A DNA stretch of 7,747 bases, taken from assembly GCA_030950975.1 (NCBI GenBank), contig JAUZQL010000065.1, forward strand, positions 1 through 7,747, read 5' to 3'. The stretch comes from Mariprofundaceae bacterium. GTDB taxonomy: Bacteria; Pseudomonadota; Zetaproteobacteria; Mariprofundales; Mariprofundaceae. The notes beneath the pieces are model-generated. The model was not told the origin of the DNA. It did not search any database and saw only the letters and a program-made list of their open reading frames with translations. A program made the translations under genes and the position numbers. Numbering within the stretch: position 1 is the first letter of the stretch; every line of letters begins with the position of its first letter. Of this stretch, positions 5,390-7,747 are shown piece after piece.

Positions 5390-7057
5390 ATGATGAACGA
5401 TTATTTTTCCAATATATCTGAGTCTCAATACCCTTGGTATATCTTCGCTATTTGGGCAATATTGACCTTACCTTCCTTGGGTATTGCGCCGCTCTTTGAT
5501 TATGATGAAACCATTTATGCACAAACAGCCGTCGATATGATGCATTTGGGTGAATGGATTGTACCGACAGCCAATGGGCAGCAATTTTTTGAGAAACCTC
5601 CGTTCACGTATTATATGATGGATGTTTGTTTCCAATTGTTTGGACAAAATGCTTTTGCAGCACGTTTGCCTTCAGCTATTTTCACCTTGATGACAGCTAT
5701 GTTGTTGTTTCGTTTTGGTCGGGATGCTATTTCAGCACGTTTTGGTATCACTGCCGCATTGATTTTTTTATCCATGTTGGAAGTCGCTATTTTAGCGCAT
5801 GCAGCGATTTTAGATGCAGTCCTTAATTTTTTCATAGCCGCGTGTTTGTTGCATTATTTTCGTTGGATACAAACAGGTGAACGCAAACATGCACTTTGGT
5901 GCGCTGCCATGATGGGTATTGGCGTGAGTATCAAAGGACCTGTGGGTGTGGTTGTACCCTTGTTGATTATAGTCGCAGATCGTCTTGTGGTGGGTGATCT
6001 TAAACGCCTATGGCATCAAATTCCTTGGCTGCCTGCTTTGGGCTTATTCACGCTTACTGCGATACCTTGGTATGCGATGATATGGCTTGAACATGGTGCT
6101 GGTTTTTTGTATGAATTTATTATGGTGCAAAACATTGGACGCGCCCTTCACCCCATGCAAGGTCATGGTGGTGGCTGGCATTATTATTTGGTGGTGTTTT
6201 GTATATCGGTCTTGCCGTGGTTGGCTTGGATGCCTTATGTATTCAAATCTTGGCAACGAACAGAACATGAACCTTTGCCGCATTTGATTCGTTTATGTTT
6301 GCTTTGGCTGGGCATGGTTATGTTATTATTTACCATCGCTCAAACCAAGCTTCCCCATTATATATCCTGTGTTTATCCTGCCGTGGCACTTGCCATTGCA
6401 GCGGCGTGGTGGCGTTCACCGTGTACGTTCACACAGGCTAAAATCATTCAACGCTTATCGGCATTTATCGTGTTACCGATTGCTTTATTTATGGCGACCT
6501 TTCAAAGCCTTTATCCCATGATAAAAGAACACGTTCACCATCCTCGTGCTGTGGCGGTTCTCAATCAAAATATTGAACCCAATATCGGCATCACATTAGC
6601 AGGTATGCTTCTTTTGGCGGTATGTCTGTGGCTTTGGTTTCAGCGACAGTCTTGTGTAGAGGAACATCGTGGAGAAAAACACAATACGGCATTATTAAAT
6701 ACCTTCATCATTGTTGGTTTTATGTTGCAATCGGCTTTGTTGATTCCTTTGGCTTCATTCGCAGGAAGGTTGGCACAAGCACCACAACATCATATTGCCC
6801 AACGTTTACAACAACTGCCAAGCTCGATGAACATTTATAGTTTTAACCTTAATTTTCCATCCATATCGTTTCAATCGCATCGAAATTATCACATTATTTC
6901 TGATGCTGAGGCGAAGTCATTGCTAATGAAGCGTGGTGATTATGCATTGATGATGCGCAGTGAATCTCAACATTTATTGCCACAACTTAAAACCCTGACA
7001 CCTGATATCGATCAAGGTGGTTTTGTCCTTTATATTCATCATGTGGATACATTATGA
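5390..7057 (+). CDS. ArnT/PMT-like membrane glycosyltransferase (GT39/GT83-type)
   Basis: Members of this family use an undecaprenyl-phosphate sugar on the periplasmic side of the inner membrane and pass the sugar to lipid A, other glycans or proteins. This 555-residue protein has many hydrophobic spans (about 11-12), then a soluble C-terminal segment from about 470. Family motifs include the first periplasmic loop FDYDETIYA (36-44) with the conserved acidic pair, FFEKPPFTYY (66-75), LDAVLNFF (141-148), SIKGPVGVVVPL (180-191) and HPMQGHGGGWHYY (254-266). The overall pattern resembles ArnT, which adds aminoarabinose to lipid A, but I see no arn biosynthesis genes, so the sugar and acceptor are open. 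The first ATG follows the lpoA TAA directly, and another ATG follows it in frame. No ribosome site is evident, so reinitiation after lpoA is likely. The stop overlaps the next gene as ATGA. Confidence 0.85.
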   Translation: MMNDYFSNISESQYPWYIFAIWAILTLPSLGIAPLFDYDETIYAQTAVDMMHLGEWIVPTANGQQFFEKPPFTYYMMDVCFQLFGQNAFAARLPSAIFTLMTAMLLFRFGRDAISARFGITAALIFLSMLEVAILAHAAILDAVLNFFIAACLLHYFRWIQTGERKHALWCAAMMGIGVSIKGPVGVVVPLLIIVADRLVVGDLKRLWHQIPWLPALGLFTLTAIPWYAMIWLEHGAGFLYEFIMVQNIGRALHPMQGHGGGWHYYLVVFCISVLPWLAWMPYVFKSWQRTEHEPLPHLIRLCLLWLGMVMLLFTIAQTKLPHYISCVYPAVALAIAAAWWRSPCTFTQAKIIQRLSAFIVLPIALFMATFQSLYPMIKEHVHHPRAVAVLNQNIEPNIGITLAGMLLLAVCLWLWFQRQSCVEEHRGEKHNTALLNTFIIVGFMLQSALLIPLASFAGRLAQAPQHHIAQRLQQLPSSMNIYSFNLNFPSISFQSHRNYHIISDAEAKSLLMKRGDYALMMRSESQHLLPQLKTLTPDIDQGGFVLYIHHVDTL

Positions 7058-7747
7058 CCATGAAACTTTCTGTGATTATTCCTGCTTATAATGAAGAAGA
7101 ACGCTTGCCGAACACCTTGCATGAAGCTAACGCATGGCTAACAAGCCATCTTCAAAATGATTTTGAAATCATTGTTGTGGATGATGGAAGCAGTGATGGA
7201 ACCTGTGTTTGTGTTGAAAAATTGCAAAGCGAGATGCCTGAACTCACATTGATTCAACAACCGCAAAATCAAGGCAAAGGAGCGGCAGTCAGACGTGGCA
7301 TGTTGGCTGCAAAAGGTGATGTTCATTTGTTTATGGATGCGGATCATTCCACGCATATCCGAGAAGTTGAAAAAGTGTTTGAGGTGTTTGAAACTTCAAA
7401 GCATAGCGATGTGGTGATTGCTTCTAGGCAACATCCTGATTCGGATATTTCTCAACACCAATCTTGGTTGCGTGAACACATGGGTAAAACCTTCAATTTT
7501 TTAATGCGAGTGAGTACAGGTATTGATATGCCTGATACACAATGTGGTTTCAAAGCCATGACAAAACAGGCTTCGTATGCCATTTTTTCAAAACAGAAAC
7601 TAGATGGGTTTAGTTTTGATGTTGAAATGTTGTTTTTAGCGCAGCAATTACATTACAAGGTAATTGAAATCCCTGTAAAATGGGTCAATGAACCCAATTC
7701 TAAGGTTCGCATGTTGATTGATCCGCTCAAGATGTTTATGGATATTT
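7054..7747 (+). CDS. GT2 polyprenyl-phosphate sugar transferase, Alg5/DPM1-like (3' end cut)
   Basis: This is a GT-A fold glycosyltransferase predicted to move a sugar from a nucleotide donor to a polyprenyl (undecaprenyl) phosphate at the cytoplasmic face of the membrane. The 231 visible residues contain VIIPAYNEEERLPNTL (7-22), EIIVVDDGSSDGT (38-50), NQGKGAAVRRGML (72-84), the metal-binding MDADH (94-98), DTQCGFKAM (161-169), GFSFDVEML (185-193) and PVKWVNEPNSKVR (207-219). These are closest in pattern to dolichyl-phosphate beta-glucosyltransferase (Alg5) and related bacterial proteins. The sugar cannot be told from sequence. The ATG at 7054 overlaps the previous stop as ATGA, and an in-frame ATG at 7060 is equally possible. 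The frame is open at the window edge; the full protein may include a C-terminal membrane segment. It probably supplies the lipid-linked donor for the preceding transferase. Confidence 0.9.
   Translation, partial: MTMKLSVIIPAYNEEERLPNTLHEANAWLTSHLQNDFEIIVVDDGSSDGTCVCVEKLQSEMPELTLIQQPQNQGKGAAVRRGMLAAKGDVHLFMDADHSTHIREVEKVFEVFETSKHSDVVIASRQHPDSDISQHQSWLREHMGKTFNFLMRVSTGIDMPDTQCGFKAMTKQASYAIFSKQKLDGFSFDVEMLFLAQQLHYKVIEIPVKWVNEPNSKVRMLIDPLKMFMDI

Noticed and set aside
1..7747. CRISPR arrays, insertion sequences, phage genes, tRNA or rRNA, and toxin-antitoxin pairs
   Set aside because: I looked for spaced repeats, transposase or integrase motifs, and cloverleaf or rRNA signatures and saw none. Frames opposite the named genes have no recognisable domains and read as shadows.

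Overview
The window looks like chromosomal DNA of a Gram-negative proteobacterium with moderate-to-low GC. The genes point to a cell with an outer membrane and LPS: ADP-heptose synthesis (gmhA, rfaE2), an LpoA-family outer-membrane lipoprotein, and an ArnT/PMT-like membrane glycosyltransferase. Malate dehydrogenase is of the LDH-like type, and the heptose adenylyltransferase stands alone rather than fused to its kinase. That fits a beta-, zeta- or non-enteric gammaproteobacterium better than an enteric, but this placement is inference. I see no insertion sequence, phage, CRISPR array, tRNA or rRNA.

Layout. (1) Positions 1-621 hold the 3' two thirds of a malate dehydrogenase gene on the + strand. 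(2) Positions 622-907 are intergenic but not empty. They hold a Fur box with a perfect 13-bp core (632-644), a sigma70-type promoter overlapping it (-35 at 643, -10 at 665), a 12-bp perfect stem with a 19-nt C/U-rich loop (725-767), and an intrinsic terminator (775-806). Together these read as a gene for an iron-responsive small RNA of about 130 nt (about 677-806). (3) Positions 908-3420 are a compact minus-strand cluster read as rsmI, yraN, gmhA, a 50-residue membrane protein and rfaE2. The gaps are 13, 18 and 74 nt, followed by an ATGA overlap. (4) Positions 3419-7747 are a compact plus-strand cluster: an LpoA/LppC-family lipoprotein, then an ArnT/PMT-like glycosyltransferase that starts directly after the lpoA stop, then an Alg5/DPM1-like polyprenyl-phosphate sugar transferase joined by an ATGA overlap and cut by the window edge. 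The two clusters diverge from start codons that share bases (CATG at 3418-3421).

How the parts work together. The minus-strand cluster joins ribosome maintenance (RsmI) and a nuclease-like protein (YraN) with two steps of heptose supply for LPS. The plus-strand cluster joins a peptidoglycan-synthase activator to a probable lipid-linked sugar donor synthase and the membrane transferase that would use that donor. Both clusters are therefore biased towards envelope construction.

The most interesting item is the candidate Fur-regulated sRNA behind mdh. Its exposed C/U-rich loop contains CUCCUU, complementary to Shine-Dalgarno sequences. Its layout matches what is known of RyhB, PrrF, NrrF and FsrA, although I recognise no sequence homology to any of them.
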